This document shows, piece by piece, positions 8,942 through 18,743 of a stretch of 33,795 nucleotides of DNA. The translations under genes were made by a program, and so were the position numbers. This DNA is from Nitrospira sp. (lineage in GTDB: Bacteria > Nitrospirota > Thermodesulfovibrionia > Thermodesulfovibrionales > SM23-35), in assembly GCA_016873615.1 (NCBI GenBank), contig VGWX01000022.1:1-33795 (forward strand). The letters run 5' to 3'. Under the pieces are notes generated by a model. The model saw only the letters and a program-made list of their open reading frames with translations, ran no database searches and was not told where the DNA came from. Every line of letters begins with the position of its first letter. The stretch's first letter is position 1.

Positions 8942-10195
8942 TTGGATAAACTAATAATTTATGGCGGCAAAAGACTTAAAGGTGAAGTTGCAATAAGCGG
9001 TGCAAAGAATGCGGCTCTCCCGATAATGGCTGCTTCGCTTTTATCATCCGGCTATTCTACTATCAGCAGGGTTCCGGACCTGAGAGATATCATGACCATG
9101 GGCCGGCTTTTTGCAAATCTTGGCGCAGGATTTCACTATGAAGACAGGAAGGTTATTATTAATACGGAAAAAATGAAAATATATGAAGCTCCGTATGATC
9201 TTGTCAGAAAAATGCGGGCATCCATACTTGTGCTCGGACCGTTGCTTTCGAGATATGGAAGGGCAAAGGTTTCATTGCCTGGAGGATGTGCTATTGGCGC
9301 AAGACCGATAAATTTCCATCTGAACGGACTTGAAAAGATGGGAGCAGACATTAAACTGGAATCCGGGTATGTTATTGCAAAAGCAAAAAGACTCAGGGGC
9401 GCAGCTCTGTACTTTGATATACCGACTGTTACCGGGACTGAAAACCTTATGATGGCTGCTTCATTGGCAAAGGGCATCACATTGCTGGAGAATGCTGCGA
9501 GAGAACCTGAAGTGACTGATCTTGCAAATGCCCTTATCTCTATGGGCGCCAGGATAAAAGGAGCCGGCGAGAGCGTTATTGAGATAGAGGGTGTAGATGA
9601 ATTAAGCCCCGTGGATTATACAATAATCCCTGACAGGATCGAGGCAGGCACATTTATGACGATTGCCGGAATCACAGGTGGCGATATTATTCTGAAGGGA
9701 TGCAGACAGAGACATCTTGATGCATCGATAATGAAACTGAAAGAAGCCGGTCTTTCCTTTGAGAATGTTCCTGACGGCTTACGCGTAACCGGTACCGGCA
9801 GGCCGGCTGCTTCTGATATAAAGACGCAGCCATATCCTGGTTTTCCTACTGACATGCAGGCGCAATTCATGTCGCTTATGTGCATAGCTGACGGCACCAG
9901 CATCATAAAAGAGACGATATTCGAGAACAGATTTATGCATGTCGCAGAGCTTAAAAGGATGGGCGCTGATATAACTGTAGAGGGAGGAGTCGCGACTGTT
10001 AAGGGGATTTCGAAACTGAAAGGCGCGCCTCTGATGGCAACTGATCTGCGGGCCAGTGCATCCCTTATAGTTGCGGCGCTTGCGGCAAAAGGAGAGACTG
10101 TTATACACCGTATATATCATCTTGACAGGGGATATGAAAATATGGAGGGAAAACTCAGAAAGATAGGGGCTGATGTGAAACGAATAAAAGAATAG
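8942..10195 (+). CDS. murA: UDP-N-acetylglucosamine 1-carboxyvinyltransferase (TTG start)
   Basis: '[27 protein letters not shown]', catalytic '[24 protein letters not shown]', '[17 protein letters not shown]', '[23 protein letters not shown]'. Confidence 0.97.
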   Translation: MDKLIIYGGKRLKGEVAISGAKNAALPIMAASLLSSGYSTISRVPDLRDIMTMGRLFANLGAGFHYEDRKVIINTEKMKIYEAPYDLVRKMRASILVLGPLLSRYGRAKVSLPGGCAIGARPINFHLNGLEKMGADIKLESGYVIAKAKRLRGAALYFDIPTVTGTENLMMAASLAKGITLLENAAREPEVTDLANALISMGARIKGAGESVIEIEGVDELSPVDYTIIPDRIEAGTFMTIAGITGGDIILKGCRQRHLDASIMKLKEAGLSFENVPDGLRVTGTGRPAASDIKTQPYPGFPTDMQAQFMSLMCIADGTSIIKETIFENRFMHVAELKRMGADITVEGGVATVKGISKLKGAPLMATDLRASASLIVAALAAKGETVIHRIYHLDRGYENMEGKLRKIGADVKRIKE

Positions 10196-10258
10196 GCTAA
10201 GATTTAGGTTAAGGCTGAGAAAAACTCAAAATTCTTGATCTTAACCTCAACATTAGCC
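10195..10258. repeat. Inverted repeat between convergent murA and glucan phosphorylase genes
   Basis: GGCTAAGATTTAGGTTAAGGCTGAG (10195-10219) vs CTTGATCTTAACCTCAACATTAGCC (10234-10258); 18/25 positions complementary. Confidence 0.65.
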
Positions 10259-10266
10259 TTGACCTG

Positions 10267-11985
10267 TCATCTTATGTATGCTTCTGTAACGTAACGGCGC
10301 ATCATGCGGTGGCAGTTGAAGTAGTAAGCATTCTTGCCTATGGCATTCTGCATCATTCGAATCCATGTATGCCTTTCTTTGTAAAACATGGGGATAATGA
10401 TGTTTTCGAGTTTATTGTAAAGATCATCGGCGTCTCTTGTATCCATGTTGTCTGTCAGGGTTGTCTCTGTCGGACTCGGGCCTATCGACCAGCCTGTAAA
10501 TCCCTCAATATGACCTTCTATCCACCATCCGTCAAGCACGCTGAAATTCATTACTCCATTATGTGTTGCTTTCATCCCGCTTGTGCCTGATGCTTCTCTG
10601 GGCCTCAAGGGTGTGTTCAGCCATATATCGACGCCTGATACCATCTTGAGCGCAATATCCATATCATAATTTTTCAGATAAGCCATGGCAATTTTATCTT
10701 TGAATTTCTCTTTTATAGAAAATATTTTCTCTATGAGTTTTTTCCCTAAATCATCCTTCGGATGAGCTTTCCCGGCATATATAATCTGGAGCTTGCCTTC
10801 GGAAATCCTTTCAAGTCTCTCAATATCCGAAAATATCAGATCAGCTCTCTTGTAGGCTGTTGCCCTTCGTGCAAATCCTATGGTGAGAATATCCGGGTTC
10901 ATAACAATCTGAGTTGTTTTTTTAACATAATCGAAAAGAACCTTTTTGGCCTCCATATGCGCATTCCAGATTTCATAATCAGGAATACGTCCAACCCTTA
11001 CAAACAGTTCAGGTTCATTCGCCCAGCCGGGAAGATGTTTATCAAACAGGTTTTTGAAGCTGTCGCAAGTCCATGTGAACGTATGAACGCCGTTTGTAAT
11101 AGCGCTGATTTCATATCCGGGAAACATATTTCGCGATACTTCACCGTGTTTTTTTGCAACACCGTTGATAAATTCGCTCAGGTTAAGTCCAAGGCGGGTC
11201 ATGTTCAGATCTTCCTTTCCGCCGAGTTCTTTTAAAACATTCAATGGTATTTGTTCGCCCATAATCTTTATGACAAGGGCATAGGGGAATCTGTCGTGTC
11301 CTGCATCAATAGGTGTATGTGTTGTAAAGACACAGAGGGATTTTACTTTATCCACATCCCATACAAGTTTTTCATCCCAGACATCTTCAATAGGACGTTT
11401 GAATCTATTGAGAAGTTCGAGGGTAAGAAGACTCGAATGCCCTTCATTCATATGGTACTTCTTGATCTCAAAACCGATCTCATGAAGCATTCTCACACCG
11501 CCGATGCCGAGTACTATCTCCTGTTTCAGCCTGTATGCAAGGTCTCCTCCGTAAAGATAATGGGTAATCTCTCTGTCCTCAGGGGCATTCCCTTCAATAT
11601 CCGTATCAAGGAAGAAGATTGGAACGCAGCCTCCTGTCAGACTTTCAACATTATATTCCCATGCCTGTACCAGTACATCCCTGCCTTCAATCTGTACCGT
11701 AATCCTTGCAGGAAGCAGGGTCATAGACCGGCACGGATCCCAGGATACAGGGTATTCAGTCTGTTTTCCATGTTCATCAAGTTCCTGTATGAAATACCCT
11801 TTTTTCGTAAGGATGGTAACGGCAACCATCGGAAGTTTCAGGTCAGCGCTTGTCCTGATGGTATCGCCTGCGAGCACACCGAGCCCACCACTGTATGTAG
11901 GAATATCATTCCGGATTCCTATCTCCATCGAAAAATATGCAATCTTGGGTTCTTTTGTAAGTTCTATCGGACAGGCGTTATTCAT
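10267..11985 (-). CDS. Alpha-glucan phosphorylase, short GT35 type
   Basis: 'IAYFSMEIGIRNDIPTYSGGLGVLAGD', 'KYHMNEGHSSLLTLEL', 'FTTHTPIDAGHDRF', 'TIGFARRATAYKRADLI', PLP region 'EASGTSGMKATHNGVMNFSVLDGWW'. Confidence 0.95.
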   Translation of the reverse strand: MNNACPIELTKEPKIAYFSMEIGIRNDIPTYSGGLGVLAGDTIRTSADLKLPMVAVTILTKKGYFIQELDEHGKQTEYPVSWDPCRSMTLLPARITVQIEGRDVLVQAWEYNVESLTGGCVPIFFLDTDIEGNAPEDREITHYLYGGDLAYRLKQEIVLGIGGVRMLHEIGFEIKKYHMNEGHSSLLTLELLNRFKRPIEDVWDEKLVWDVDKVKSLCVFTTHTPIDAGHDRFPYALVIKIMGEQIPLNVLKELGGKEDLNMTRLGLNLSEFINGVAKKHGEVSRNMFPGYEISAITNGVHTFTWTCDSFKNLFDKHLPGWANEPELFVRVGRIPDYEIWNAHMEAKKVLFDYVKKTTQIVMNPDILTIGFARRATAYKRADLIFSDIERLERISEGKLQIIYAGKAHPKDDLGKKLIEKIFSIKEKFKDKIAMAYLKNYDMDIALKMVSGVDIWLNTPLRPREASGTSGMKATHNGVMNFSVLDGWWIEGHIEGFTGWSIGPSPTETTLTDNMDTRDADDLYNKLENIIIPMFYKERHTWIRMMQNAIGKNAYYFNCHRMMRRYVTEAYIR

Positions 11986-12069
11986 ATCCGGATATTCTAA
12001 GATATTTCAATGGAGATAAACAATAATGAAAAACCATTACTGGAAAAGAAAGGATAGGGGAGATAAATA

Positions 12070-13695
12070 TCAGACAGGGCAGATGAGTCTGCCGAGCTTT
12101 TCAGTCAACCTGAGATTTTCTGAGTAATCAACCGGACAATCAACAATAGCAGGCACTTTCTGATTAAGGGCATCCTTTAAAACCGGCAGCAATTCATCGT
12201 CTGAGGCAACACGGTAACCTTTGGCGCCAAAGGATTCTGCAAGTTTCACAAAGTCAGGATTATTGAATCTTATGAAGAAATCTTTTTGATGCCTCAGTTT
12301 TTCCTTCCATTCGATGAGGCCGTATCCGCTGTCATTAAATATAACGCAGACAAAGTTAAGACCAAGCCTGATGGCTGTGTTGATCTCGCATAGAGACATG
12401 AGAAAGCCTCCGTCACCAACTCCTGCTATGACCTGTTTCTCCGGGTATAACAGCTTTGCTGATATGGCAGCAGGTATTGCAAAACCCATTGAGGCAAAAC
12501 CGTTCGAAATAATAACGGTATTTTCTTCATATGCAGGATAAAACCGTGCAATCCATATCTTATGTGCGCCTACATCACTTATCAGGATGTCATTTCTTCT
12601 CAGGGCCTTCCTTATATCATTTACTATCCTGAATGGTTTGAGCGGAAACCCTGTCAGCGAAAAATCCATCGAGTGATCGCTATACAGCTTAAGTTTGTGA
12701 TAATAAGATGTATCTTTTTGAGACCTTACCCTTTCTGCAAGCAGAGACAGTGTGGTTTTGATGTCTCCAATAAGTTCGAGAGAAGAATAATGAGAATCTG
12801 TGTCGGAAGGTGTGCAATTAATATGGATAATATTCTTGTCGCTGTTCGGGTTCCAGTGTATGGGGCTGAACTCAACAGGATCATAACCAACGGTTATTAT
12901 CAGATCAGCCTTGCTAAAACCGCACGAAATATAGTCCTTTGACTGCAGACCGGCTGTAGAAATAAAAAGATCGTTATCTGCCGGCATGGCGCCCATGCCC
13001 ATGAATGTTGTTGTGATTCCGATTTGTGTCTTTAATATGAATTTCTTCAGTTCCCTTGATGCATTTCCTCTTATTACACCGTTTCCTGCAAGGACAAGCG
13101 GCATATCTGCATTCTCTATCATGGAAACAGCCGCAGACAGAGCTTTTTCTGAAGGCTCTGGGTAGCTTATTGGTTCATGGGTCAGGGGCGAGCCTTCTGT
13201 ATTGACCGGGGCTATATCTTCCGGGAACTCGATGTGGGACGGTCCAGGTTTTTCGATAGATGACGTCTTAAAGGCTTTTCTAACTATCTCCGGGATCACT
13301 AAAGGACTTTCTATCCTTGCATTCCATTTTGTCAGTGGTTTAAATGATGAGAGAATGTCAATGTACTGATGTGATTCCTTGTACATCTCTGATAGCCCTG
13401 CCTGTCCGGTGATTGCAACCACAGGAGAAAAATCAAGCAGGGCATCAGCGATGCCGGTCATGAGATTTGTTGCGCCGGGACCGAGTGTTGAGAGACAGAC
13501 ACCGGGTCTTCCTGTGAGTCTTCCATATGCATTTGCCATAAAGGCTGCCCAGCGTTCATCATGGGTAAGGATGAATTTTATATTTGATGATGTTAATGCA
13601 TTGAGGAAATCCATATTCTCTTCGCCGGGCAGACCGAAAATATATTCGACTCCCTCAGCTTCGAGGCATTTAACGAATAATTCAGAAGATCTCAT
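12070..13695 (-). CDS. Acetolactate synthase large subunit-like TPP-dependent enzyme
   Basis: 'GLPGEENMDFLNAL', 'THDERWAAFMANAYGRLTGRPGVCLSTLGPGATNLMTGIADA', TPP motif 'AGVGDGGFLMSLCEINTAIRLGLNFVCVIFNDSGYGLI'. Confidence 0.88.
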   Translation of the reverse strand: MRSSELFVKCLEAEGVEYIFGLPGEENMDFLNALTSSNIKFILTHDERWAAFMANAYGRLTGRPGVCLSTLGPGATNLMTGIADALLDFSPVVAITGQAGLSEMYKESHQYIDILSSFKPLTKWNARIESPLVIPEIVRKAFKTSSIEKPGPSHIEFPEDIAPVNTEGSPLTHEPISYPEPSEKALSAAVSMIENADMPLVLAGNGVIRGNASRELKKFILKTQIGITTTFMGMGAMPADNDLFISTAGLQSKDYISCGFSKADLIITVGYDPVEFSPIHWNPNSDKNIIHINCTPSDTDSHYSSLELIGDIKTTLSLLAERVRSQKDTSYYHKLKLYSDHSMDFSLTGFPLKPFRIVNDIRKALRRNDILISDVGAHKIWIARFYPAYEENTVIISNGFASMGFAIPAAISAKLLYPEKQVIAGVGDGGFLMSLCEINTAIRLGLNFVCVIFNDSGYGLIEWKEKLRHQKDFFIRFNNPDFVKLAESFGAKGYRVASDDELLPVLKDALNQKVPAIVDCPVDYSENLRLTEKLGRLICPV

Positions 13696-14363
13696 AACAA
13701 CTCATCAAAATCAACAATATGCAAAAAAGTATCTGAACCCCTGGGCGTTGTCTTTGAATTAGACCTGGCTTTGTAGAGAATATATTTGATTCCATATTTA
13801 TTAGCTGTATGAAGAATTTCCTCTGTATCATCAACAAAGAGAGATTTATCTTTGTCGAATCCGAGACGTTTTTCAGCTTTTTCCCAGAAAATCAAGCTTT
13901 CCTTTGGATATCCCACATCAAAAGAAGAAAGCACTGAGTCGAAATATTTCCCGATCTGTGTTTTGTTGAATTTCAGCTCGATAGATTTGTAATGTGCGTT
14001 TGTCAGCAGAAATATTTTCTTCTTGTGGATTTTCATCGTCTTCAGAAAATCAATAACATGAGGATGAACTTCAATCAGATGCCTGATCTGTTCTTTTAGG
14101 GCCGGGATATCGAGATGGAGTTCTTTTGACCAAAAATCAAGATCTGTCCAGTTTAACGTTCCCTCATGCATTTTATATTTTCCCGTGAGTTCTTCCTTTG
14201 CCTTGCCGAATGTAATATTATGCTTCTCTGCATACTTTTCAGGCACAAGATGTTCCCAGAAGAAATCATCGAAATATTTATCAAGGAGAGTCCCGTCCAT
14301 ATCAAGCAGGATGAACTTGATATCTTTTAAAGGGATAAGATTTGTTACCTTTTTGGAAATCAT
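13692..14363 (-). CDS. HAD-family hydrolase
   Basis: Motif I 'ILLDMDGTLLDKYFDD', motif II 'FLLTNAHYKSIELK', motif III/IV 'LGFDKDKSLFVDDTEEIL'. Overlaps the downstream gene by 4 nt. Confidence 0.88.
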   Translation of the reverse strand: MISKKVTNLIPLKDIKFILLDMDGTLLDKYFDDFFWEHLVPEKYAEKHNITFGKAKEELTGKYKMHEGTLNWTDLDFWSKELHLDIPALKEQIRHLIEVHPHVIDFLKTMKIHKKKIFLLTNAHYKSIELKFNKTQIGKYFDSVLSSFDVGYPKESLIFWEKAEKRLGFDKDKSLFVDDTEEILHTANKYGIKYILYKARSNSKTTPRGSDTFLHIVDFDELL

Positions 14364-14386
14364 ATTATTTACCTGAAATATTATAT

Positions 14387-14499
14387 GTCATTCTGGCTTG
14401 TCCAGAATCCTTCTTGTCTTTATCATACCAACTTGTCATGTCTTCATGCATATATTTATATTGCAGCGTTCAGAAGGATTCCCGACAAGCGGGAATGAC
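14387..14499. repeat. Compound inverted repeat: two palindromic arms, head to head
   Basis: GTCATTCTGGCTTGTCCAGAATCCTTCT (14387-14414) and AGAAGGATTCCCGACAAGCGGGAATGAC (14472-14499); reverse complements at 24/28 positions; each arm also contains its own perfect 7-bp hairpin. Confidence 0.85.
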
Positions 14500-14516
14500 A
14501 GCAGAAATGAATAAGA

Positions 14517-15836
14517 TTAAAAAGGCAGGACTTTTGGTAGTTTGAAACCTTTCTTGCCTTTGAACATCTTGAGCATTTTCTTTATTTCAATGTATTGCTT
14601 TATAACTCTGTTTACATCCGGTACAGTAGTGCCGCTACCTAATGCAATCCTTCTCCTTCTGTTTCCGTTGATTATATTGTGGTCTCTTTTCTCTTTTTTC
14701 GTCATGGAGCTTATGATTGCTTCAACCTTTACCAATTCCCTCTCATCAATATCCAGATTTTTGATCTTATTCATGCCGGGTATCATATTAATCAGGTTTT
14801 CCAGTGGACCCATGTTGCGCATCTTCTGAAGCTGTTCTCTAAGGTCATCAAATGTAAACGATTCATCCATTATAGTCTTCTGGAGTTTCTCAGCCTCTTT
14901 ATGGTCAAAGGTTTTCTGTGCCTGTTCTATCAGACTGAGGACATCACCCATGCCGAGTATCCTCGAAGCTATCCTGTCCGGATAAAAAGGCTCAAGCATC
15001 TCGATCTTTTCTCCGGTGCCGATGAACTTGATCGGTTTTCCGGTCACTGATATTATTGAAAGCGCAGCTCCACCCCTTGCATCGCCATCCATCTTTGTAA
15101 GAATTATGCCGTCAATGCCGATCTGCTCACTAAAATTCCGTGCTATATTGACCGCATCCTGTCCTGTCATTGCATCTGCAACAAAGATGCTCTCTTTTGG
15201 TGAAACGCTCTCTTTTATCTTTTTCAACTCTGTCATGAGAGATTCATCGATGTGCAATCTGCCGGCAGTGTCGAGGATGACTATGTCTCTGGCGTCAACC
15301 TTTGCCTTTTTTACAGAGTCATAACAGAGGGTCACGGGATCCTTTATGTCTTTTGAAAAATAGACAGGGACATCGATCTGGCTGCCGAGAGTGATGAGCT
15401 GGTCTATTGCTGCAGGTCTCTGGAGGTCGGCTGCCACAAGCATAGGCCTCCTGCCTTCTTTCTTGAAGAGCCTCGCAAGTTTTGCTGATGTTGTAGTTTT
15501 TCCCGAGCCATGCAGACCGACCATCATTATGATGGTCGGAGGATTGGGAGAAAGAGGGATCCTGCTGTTTGTCTTTCCGAGCAGCCGGCAGAGCTCTTCA
15601 TTGACTACCTTGATAACCTGTTGTCCCGGAGTCAGGCTTTCAAGAACTTCCTTGCCGATAGCCTTTTCCTTTATCTTTTGAACAAAATCCTTTACAACCT
15701 TGAAGTTGACATCAGCCTCCAGAAGGGCAAGCCGGATCTCTTTCAGGGCGACCTCTACGTCTTCTTCTTTCAGGAGGCCTTTCCCTTTTAATTTTTTGAA
15801 TATGGATTCTAATTTTTCCGTGAGGGATTCAAACAT
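14517..15836 (-). CDS. ffh: Signal recognition particle protein Ffh
   Basis: NG domain 'MVGLHGSGKTTTSAKLARLFKKEGRRPMLVAADLQRPAAIDQL', 'VILDTAGRLHIDESLM', 'ILTKMDGDARGGAALSI'; M-domain 'LENLINMIPGMNKI...RRRRIALGSGTTVPDVNRVIKQY'. Confidence 0.97.
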   Translation of the reverse strand: MFESLTEKLESIFKKLKGKGLLKEEDVEVALKEIRLALLEADVNFKVVKDFVQKIKEKAIGKEVLESLTPGQQVIKVVNEELCRLLGKTNSRIPLSPNPPTIIMMVGLHGSGKTTTSAKLARLFKKEGRRPMLVAADLQRPAAIDQLITLGSQIDVPVYFSKDIKDPVTLCYDSVKKAKVDARDIVILDTAGRLHIDESLMTELKKIKESVSPKESIFVADAMTGQDAVNIARNFSEQIGIDGIILTKMDGDARGGAALSIISVTGKPIKFIGTGEKIEMLEPFYPDRIASRILGMGDVLSLIEQAQKTFDHKEAEKLQKTIMDESFTFDDLREQLQKMRNMGPLENLINMIPGMNKIKNLDIDERELVKVEAIISSMTKKEKRDHNIINGNRRRRIALGSGTTVPDVNRVIKQYIEIKKMLKMFKGKKGFKLPKVLPF

Positions 15837-15901
15837 ATATAAATACTACCGTTTCCTTGCAGTTTTCCGGCAAAAACGCTGGAGGCAATAGCTTAAATCC
15901 A

Positions 15902-16228
15902 TTACAGGAGAGAATCTAATTTTGCCTTTAACTGCTGCTTTGGGACCACTCCAACTATCTGATCGACATTAACGCCGTCCTTAAAGAACATTATGGTAGG
16001 TATGCCCATAATTTTGTATTTGCTGGCGATTTCAGAATTCTCATCAGTATTAAGTTTCATAACTTTTACTTTGCCGATATATTCTTTGGATAATTCTTCA
16101 ACTGTCGGTGATATCATTCTGCATGGACCGCACCATGCTGCCCAGAAATCAATCATAACAACACCCTGAGCTTTTAAAACTTCATTTTCCCAGTTAGATG
16201 TTGTAGCTTCAAGTATACCTTCCGCCAT
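15902..16228 (-). CDS. trxA: Thioredoxin
   Basis: 'VMIDFWAAWCGPCRMISPTVEELSKEY', 'YKIMGIPTIMFFKDG'. Confidence 0.95.
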   Translation of the reverse strand: MAEGILEATTSNWENEVLKAQGVVMIDFWAAWCGPCRMISPTVEELSKEYIGKVKVMKLNTDENSEIASKYKIMGIPTIMFFKDGVNVDQIVGVVPKQQLKAKLDSLL

Positions 16229-16338
16229 GCAACCCTCCTCTTAACCCCGTCTAATGCAACGGAGAATTTATTTGATTAATTATATTTTCAGGTTGCAATC
16301 TTTGTCAATCTAATTAGAAGCATGAAACTATCATCTCA

Positions 16339-16374
16339 TTGACACTCTTTGGTTCTTTCTGCTATTTTTAACCA
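16339..16374 (+). promoter_or_regulatory. Sigma70-like promoter abutting the start codon (possible leaderless mRNA)
   Basis: TTGACA (16339-16344), 18-nt spacer, TATTTT (16363-16368), TAACC, ATG at 16374; no Shine-Dalgarno. Confidence 0.45.
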
Positions 16375-17156
16375 TGAAAAAGTGTTTCCTTTTCTCTCTT
16401 ATTTTTCTTTTCATCCTCTCTGCAAATTCATATGGCTTTGACATAAAAGGTTTTCAACCTCTTGATCCTTATGGCATATTTTCGACCTTCAGCGCTGAGA
16501 GCTTAACAAAAGGTAAAGCAGCAATTTCTACCGGCGCTGAACTGTCAGTAGATCCTGATTTTTACCGGTTTGTTTTTAAAACTGCTTATGGAGTTACTGA
16601 TAACTTCGAAATAGGCATGACCGTTCCTTATGTGCTCGGTTCTGATGCTACGGACGGTTTTGAAGATGCTGCTATAGGTTTTAAGCACAGGTTTTTTGAT
16701 GAGGGCAAGTATGGTCCCTCTTTAGCATATGTCCTGAGTGCATCTGTGCCTTCAGGCCGTGATCAGTTAAGCACAGACGGACGTTACAGTGTTGGACTTA
16801 TTATAAGCAAGAGGGTAGGCCCTGTTAACGGACATTTGAATCTGTTTTACGCAAAACCCGGCAATGGAAGTTTGGAGGATGAGGTTTCTTTTCTGACCGG
16901 ACTGGACTTTGCCGCTTCGCATAATTTTAAGCTTCTTGCAGAATTACAGGTTAAGAAAAGTAGTTTTTCAGATAAAATCGACTCTATAGAGGGAAGGATC
17001 GGCTACAGGATAAAGACTACAGATTATATATATACTACATTTGGCGCAGGATATGATTTTAAGAATAGAAGCCCTGAATCAAGAGTATTATTCACGGTAA
17101 CATTTATATATCCAAAGGAAACGAAAAAAATCAAGAAGATTTATGAGGAGGAATAG
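16374..17156 (+). CDS. Secreted/outer-membrane beta-barrel-like protein
   Basis: Signal peptide MKKCFLFSLIFLFILSANSYG; alternating strands ('YGVTDNFEIGMTVPYV...AAIGFKHRFFDEGKYGPSLAYVLSASVPSG') ending in an aromatic-rich strand. Confidence 0.75.
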   Translation: MKKCFLFSLIFLFILSANSYGFDIKGFQPLDPYGIFSTFSAESLTKGKAAISTGAELSVDPDFYRFVFKTAYGVTDNFEIGMTVPYVLGSDATDGFEDAAIGFKHRFFDEGKYGPSLAYVLSASVPSGRDQLSTDGRYSVGLIISKRVGPVNGHLNLFYAKPGNGSLEDEVSFLTGLDFAASHNFKLLAELQVKKSSFSDKIDSIEGRIGYRIKTTDYIYTTFGAGYDFKNRSPESRVLFTVTFIYPKETKKIKKIYEEE

Positions 17157-17163
17157 GTAAAGA

Positions 17164-17559
17164 ATGTTTGATATCGGCATGGCGGAGCTTATAGTGATAT
17201 TTGTTGTCGCCCTCCTCGTGCTTGGTCCGGATAAACTTCCTGAATTAGCGAAAACACTCGGAAAGGGGCTGGCGGAACTGAAAAAATCATTTCAGGATGT
17301 GAAAGACTCGGTTGAGGAGGAATTCAAGGGAACCACCTCAGATATCCGCGAAGCAGTAACAGACGTTAAGAAACAGATAGAGAGTGAGGTCAGGGATACA
17401 ACTGCAACCTTGCAGGAAGCTAAGAAACAGGTTGAGACTGAAACAGAAGAGATACATAAGACATTTGAAAACACTGCGAAAGATATAGAGGATCAGGGAG
17501 AGCAAGAATCCGGACAGACAGGCAAGACGTCAGATGATGAGGTTAAAAAACAATCATAG
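17164..17559 (+). CDS. Sec-independent translocase TatA/TatB-family protein
   Basis: 'MFDIGMAELIVIFVVALLVLGPDKLPELAKTLGKGLAELKKSFQD', amphipathic helix then charged tail; directly upstream of tatC. Confidence 0.93.
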   Translation: MFDIGMAELIVIFVVALLVLGPDKLPELAKTLGKGLAELKKSFQDVKDSVEEEFKGTTSDIREAVTDVKKQIESEVRDTTATLQEAKKQVETETEEIHKTFENTAKDIEDQGEQESGQTGKTSDDEVKKQS

Positions 17560-17643
17560 ATGGTCGGCATGATGCCTGCGACAGCAATCCTTTTTAAAAT
17601 CAGATAAAAAAAATTAGCATGAGTCAATAGGCGGAGGTTTAAT

Positions 17644-18426
17644 ATGGCAGACACCAAGATGATGTCTTTTCTCGAGCATCTCGGTGAATTCAGGAAAAAG
17701 ATCACCGTATCTCTGATAGCCTTATGTGTTGCCTTTGTCATTTCATTTAATTATTCTGAACAAATCCTCAAATCCCTCATGTTTCCCCTCCAATATACCT
17801 TAGACTTTTCAGTAAAGAAAATGCACCTGTATTTTGTTTACGAGGATAAACTGCACACTACAAAACTCGTATTCCTGGCGCCTACTGAAGCATTCTGGAT
17901 GAACATGAAGATTTCTCTCGTAGCTGCGCTGATGCTCGTCCTTCCAGTGCTGTTCCAACAGTTATGGAGTTTTGTCTCTCCAGGGCTTCATGCAAAAGAA
18001 AAAAAATATGTAGTTCCATTTGTCATTATTGCGACAGGACTTTTCTTAACCGGCGCGGCCTTCTGTTTTTTTATTGTCCTTCCGTTTGCAATGGGATTTC
18101 TTCTCACCTATAAGATTGGTGATTTCATGATGCCCATGCTGTCTGCGGGACAATATGTTGATTTCTGTCTGAAGTTTATGCTTGCCTTTGGAGCTGTATT
18201 TGAACTGCCTGTTATTATCATCTTTTTTACCAAGATGGGGTTTGTAACTCCAAAGACTTTAGCTAAACACAGAAAGTATGCTATTTTATTGGCCTTTGTC
18301 GTGGCTGCCATCCTTACTCCAACCCCTGATATCTTTAATCAGACCTTAATGGCCGTTCCCATGATAGTGCTCTATGAGGTAGGCATACTGATGTCAAGAA
18401 TCTTTGTGAGGCAAGAGGTAAAATAG
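17644..18426 (+). CDS. tatC: Sec-independent protein translocase TatC
   Basis: 'MSFLEHLGEFRKKI', 'LVFLAPTEAFWMNMKISL', 'LWSFVSPGLHAKEKKYVVPF', 'FELPVIIIFFTKMGFVTPKTLAKHRKYAILLAFVVAAILTPTPD'. Confidence 0.96.
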   Translation: MADTKMMSFLEHLGEFRKKITVSLIALCVAFVISFNYSEQILKSLMFPLQYTLDFSVKKMHLYFVYEDKLHTTKLVFLAPTEAFWMNMKISLVAALMLVLPVLFQQLWSFVSPGLHAKEKKYVVPFVIIATGLFLTGAAFCFFIVLPFAMGFLLTYKIGDFMMPMLSAGQYVDFCLKFMLAFGAVFELPVIIIFFTKMGFVTPKTLAKHRKYAILLAFVVAAILTPTPDIFNQTLMAVPMIVLYEVGILMSRIFVRQEVK

Positions 18427-18704
18427 TGCCTACTATCAGGGGGAAGAGCCTCAAGGCGATTGCATTTGACATAGCTGAAGGGTACGTGGTTGTTAATCCT
18501 ATCTTTTTAAAGCATCTCGACCATGAATCCCTTAAGGGCATCTATCAGGAGCTCATGAGGGCCCAGATAGAGATCAGGGGCGAGAAATTTCCACAGGGGG
18601 ATACCAAGGCAATCAGATGGCGAAATACACGGCTCCAGAGACTCAATTCTGCACTGATGATCCTGAAAAACTTTGCAAGAGAAAGAAAAATCATCATCAT
18701 ATGA
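18426..18704 (+). CDS. Small hypothetical protein (GTG start, overlaps the tatC stop)
   Basis: 92-aa ORF MPTIRGKSLKAIAFDIAEGYVVVNPIFLKHLDHESLKGIYQEL..., directly coupled to tatC (TAGTG). Confidence 0.7.
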   Translation: MPTIRGKSLKAIAFDIAEGYVVVNPIFLKHLDHESLKGIYQELMRAQIEIRGEKFPQGDTKAIRWRNTRLQRLNSALMILKNFARERKIIII

Positions 18705-18707
18705 AAT

Positions 18708-18743
18708 TTGACTGCTTGTGAAATTTATGGTAATTTTTAACCA
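18708..18743 (+). promoter_or_regulatory. Sigma70-like promoter abutting the start codon (possible leaderless mRNA)
   Basis: TTGACT (18708-18713), 17-nt spacer, TAATTT (18731-18736), TTAACC, ATG at 18743; no Shine-Dalgarno. Confidence 0.45.

Noticed and set aside
11251-12000. 249-aa ORF on + strand (and 157-aa ORF 10762-11235)
   Set aside because: Antisense to the glucan phosphorylase, which has all expected motifs on the minus strand; the + ORFs are low-complexity shadows with no recognisable motif.
12070-13695. Possible ilv biosynthetic operon
   Set aside because: No ilvN/ilvC neighbours visible; the neighbours are a HAD hydrolase and glucan phosphorylase, so only an ALS-like call is made.
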